Source: an uncultured Muribaculaceae bacterium (GTDB lineage Bacteria; Bacteroidota; Bacteroidia; Bacteroidales; Muribaculaceae). From it: a stretch of 64,000 nt of DNA. Position numbers and translations under genes: made by a program. The stretch covers positions 124,242-188,241 of the forward strand of contig CAJTPZ010000002.1 in the NCBI GenBank assembly GCA_910578395.1, read 5' to 3'. Of the stretch, positions 63,092 to 64,000 are shown piece after piece (position 1 is the first letter of the stretch; each line of letters opens with the position of its first letter). The notes under the pieces were generated by a model. It saw only the letters and a program-made list of their open reading frames with translations. It searched no databases and had not been told where the DNA came from.

Positions 63092-63424
63092 ATTTTAATC
63101 AAAAAATTTATTTGCGCTGCATTATATTCATATTTCTCTTATTCTCAATCCTATAGTATTCCGATACTAAAACCACACATTTAATAGCATCCCACCATAT
63201 AATCAGTATCATTTATATAGGTATATACTATGTATCAATCTATATAGTAATAATACTTGTATATAATTGTTCAAAACACCTTTCAGGCTGCCGGTCATCA
63301 CATTATGCCGACATAAGTTGTATATATAATCCCTCCGGATGTTCACTGTAGTCGACATTAAGATATTCCTTGCAATTATCAGCGAAATATCAAAATATTA
63401 TCCACTATACTATATAATAAAATC
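63092..63424. other. AT-rich intergenic region upstream of the C10 operon
   Basis: About 330 bp of very AT-rich DNA with many TATATA runs and no open frame of note. I see no RNA gene, repeat array or regulatory palindrome that stands above composition. It marks the edge of the accessory block against the ribosomal protein genes. Confidence 0.5.
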
Positions 63425-63460
63425 GGTGCCGCCTTCACCCTCTAAAGTGAAAACGGCACC
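63425..63460 (-). terminator. Terminator of rplI
   Basis: GGTGCCG and TTCAC (63425-63436) pair with GTGAA and CGGCACC (63447-63460), with a two-base internal mismatch. On the minus strand a GATTTTATT tail follows. It lies 23 bp after the rplI stop. Confidence 0.85.
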
Positions 63461-63483
63461 TGGATAGTGCTATGGCTAATGCC

Positions 63484-63927
63484 TTATTCCGAGACTACCT
63501 CAAAGGGTATTTCTACGGTTACTTCCTTGTGAAGGTTAAGTGTAGCGGTATATTCACCTACTTCCTTCACAGGATTCTTGATCACGATAAGTTTACGGTC
63601 AACCTCGAATCCGGCTTTCTGAAGCGACTCAGAAATTTGGATAGAGTTTACGCTGCCGAAAATAGTGCCGGTCGAGCTGGTCTTTGCACCGATAGTAAGT
63701 TTTACTTCGGCGAGAGATGCTGCGAGAGCCTCTGCGTCGGCCTTGATCTTGGCAAGTTTGTGGGCACGCTGACGCTGGTCTTCGGCAAGCTGCTTCAGAG
63801 CCGACGGTGATGCGATGACAGCCTTACCAAAGGGTATGAGGTAGTTGCGGCCATATCCCGACTTCACCTCCACCACATCGTCCTTATAACCGAGGTTGGC
63901 GATGTCTTCCTTAAGAATAATCTTCAT
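63484..63927 (-). CDS. rplI: 50S ribosomal protein L9
   Basis: A 147-residue ribosomal protein with the two-domain L9 structure: N-terminal domain M-K-I-I-L-K-E-D-I-A-N-L-G with Y-G-R-N-Y-L-I-P, a long connecting helix (about 45-75), and the C-terminal domain ending in V-E-I-P-F-E-V-V. It binds 23S rRNA at the base of the L1 stalk. It lies 27 bp downstream of rpsR, as in the common rpsF-rpsR-rplI operon. Confidence 0.97.
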   Translation of the reverse strand: MKIILKEDIANLGYKDDVVEVKSGYGRNYLIPFGKAVIASPSALKQLAEDQRQRAHKLAKIKADAEALAASLAEVKLTIGAKTSSTGTIFGSVNSIQISESLQKAGFEVDRKLIVIKNPVKEVGEYTATLNLHKEVTVEIPFEVVSE

Positions 63928-63954
63928 AATTTCTTCTTTACTTGGGGGTGATTT

Positions 63955-64000
63955 TTACTTCATCAGGTCTGTCACATAGGGCAGGAGTGCAAGGTGACGA
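63955..64000 (-). CDS. rpsR: 30S ribosomal protein S18, 3' end only
   Basis: The last 46 bp of the window, read on the minus strand, encode R-H-L-A-L-L-P-Y-V-T-D-L-M-K and a TAA stop. This matches the C-terminus of S18 (E. coli ends A-R-Y-L-S-L-L-P-Y-T-D). The rest lies beyond the window. It precedes rplI in the usual operon order. Confidence 0.85.
   Translation of the reverse strand, partial: RHLALLPYVTDLMK

Noticed and set aside
63400..63409. DnaA-box-like TTATCCACT near the rplI terminator
   Set aside because: Single imperfect copy in AT-rich DNA, with no cluster and no dnaA or dnaN nearby, so no origin can be claimed.
1..64000. CRISPR arrays, insertion sequences, integrases, restriction or toxin-antitoxin genes
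   Set aside because: No repeat-spacer pattern, transposase or recombinase motif, or defence-type domain was seen on either strand.

Overview
The window reads as chromosomal DNA of a Bacteroidales bacterium, possibly of the Muribaculaceae/S24-7 type (family placement is inference). The signs are GldH, TamL, a B12-dependent MetH, a long LepB, RicT with RNase Y, almost no Shine-Dalgarno sites, and Bacteroidetes-type promoters (TTG, about 20 bp, TAnnTTTG). Nearly everything is ordinary core genome. There are no rRNA operons, CRISPR arrays, insertion sequences or prophage genes. One tRNA gene, tRNA-Pro(GGG), is present.

Layout. 1-2058 (minus): uracil-DNA glycosylase-like protein and a secreted bleomycin-hydrolase-type aminopeptidase. 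2229-3860 (plus): a small lipoprotein and a MINPP-like histidine phosphatase. 3828-12492 (minus): a foldase, metK and an envelope block (waaA, an LpxL-type acyltransferase, kdsB, a GT4 glycosyltransferase, an acyltransferase-3 protein) for the Kdo/lipid A/surface glycan pathway. 12685-14049: tilS. 14051-19208 (minus): pdxA, ansA, metG, a YitT-family membrane protein. 19259-27204 (minus): SPOR lipoprotein, hexapeptide-repeat nucleotidyltransferase, flippase, uvrC, apt, mnmG, ybeY; a perfect 16-bp parS site lies at the mnmG/apt junction. 27517-35127 (plus): a LEA-like repeat protein, trmB, mrp, metH, an M48 peptidase, purN. 35139-36467 (minus): a GH130 lipoprotein and tRNA-Pro. 36860-38161: a solitary myo-inositol-phosphate synthase. 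38260-39588 (minus): a porin-like beta-barrel. 39719-44657 (plus): pnp, lysS, gpsA. 44798-59763 (minus): a long, tightly packed run from a coiled-coil protein, zapA, rny and ricT through gldH, an aminopeptidase P, cca, queD, queE, dapB, lepB, a WbqC protein, tamL, gph and cdaA to a cupin.

The accessory part is the AT-rich stretch at about 59950-63430. It holds a secreted C10 (streptopain-like) cysteine protease translationally coupled to a small lipoprotein, followed by a near-identical second copy of that lipoprotein under its own promoter. The two promoters and their leader hairpins match, with the same spacing. This looks like a duplicated protease/partner module from which one protease gene was lost; the lipoproteins are candidate protease inhibitors or partners. 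The window closes with rplI and the 3' end of rpsR.

The best candidates for something undescribed are the C10-lipoprotein module with its shared promoter-leader, and a terminated, highly structured small RNA candidate on the plus strand between zapA and rny.
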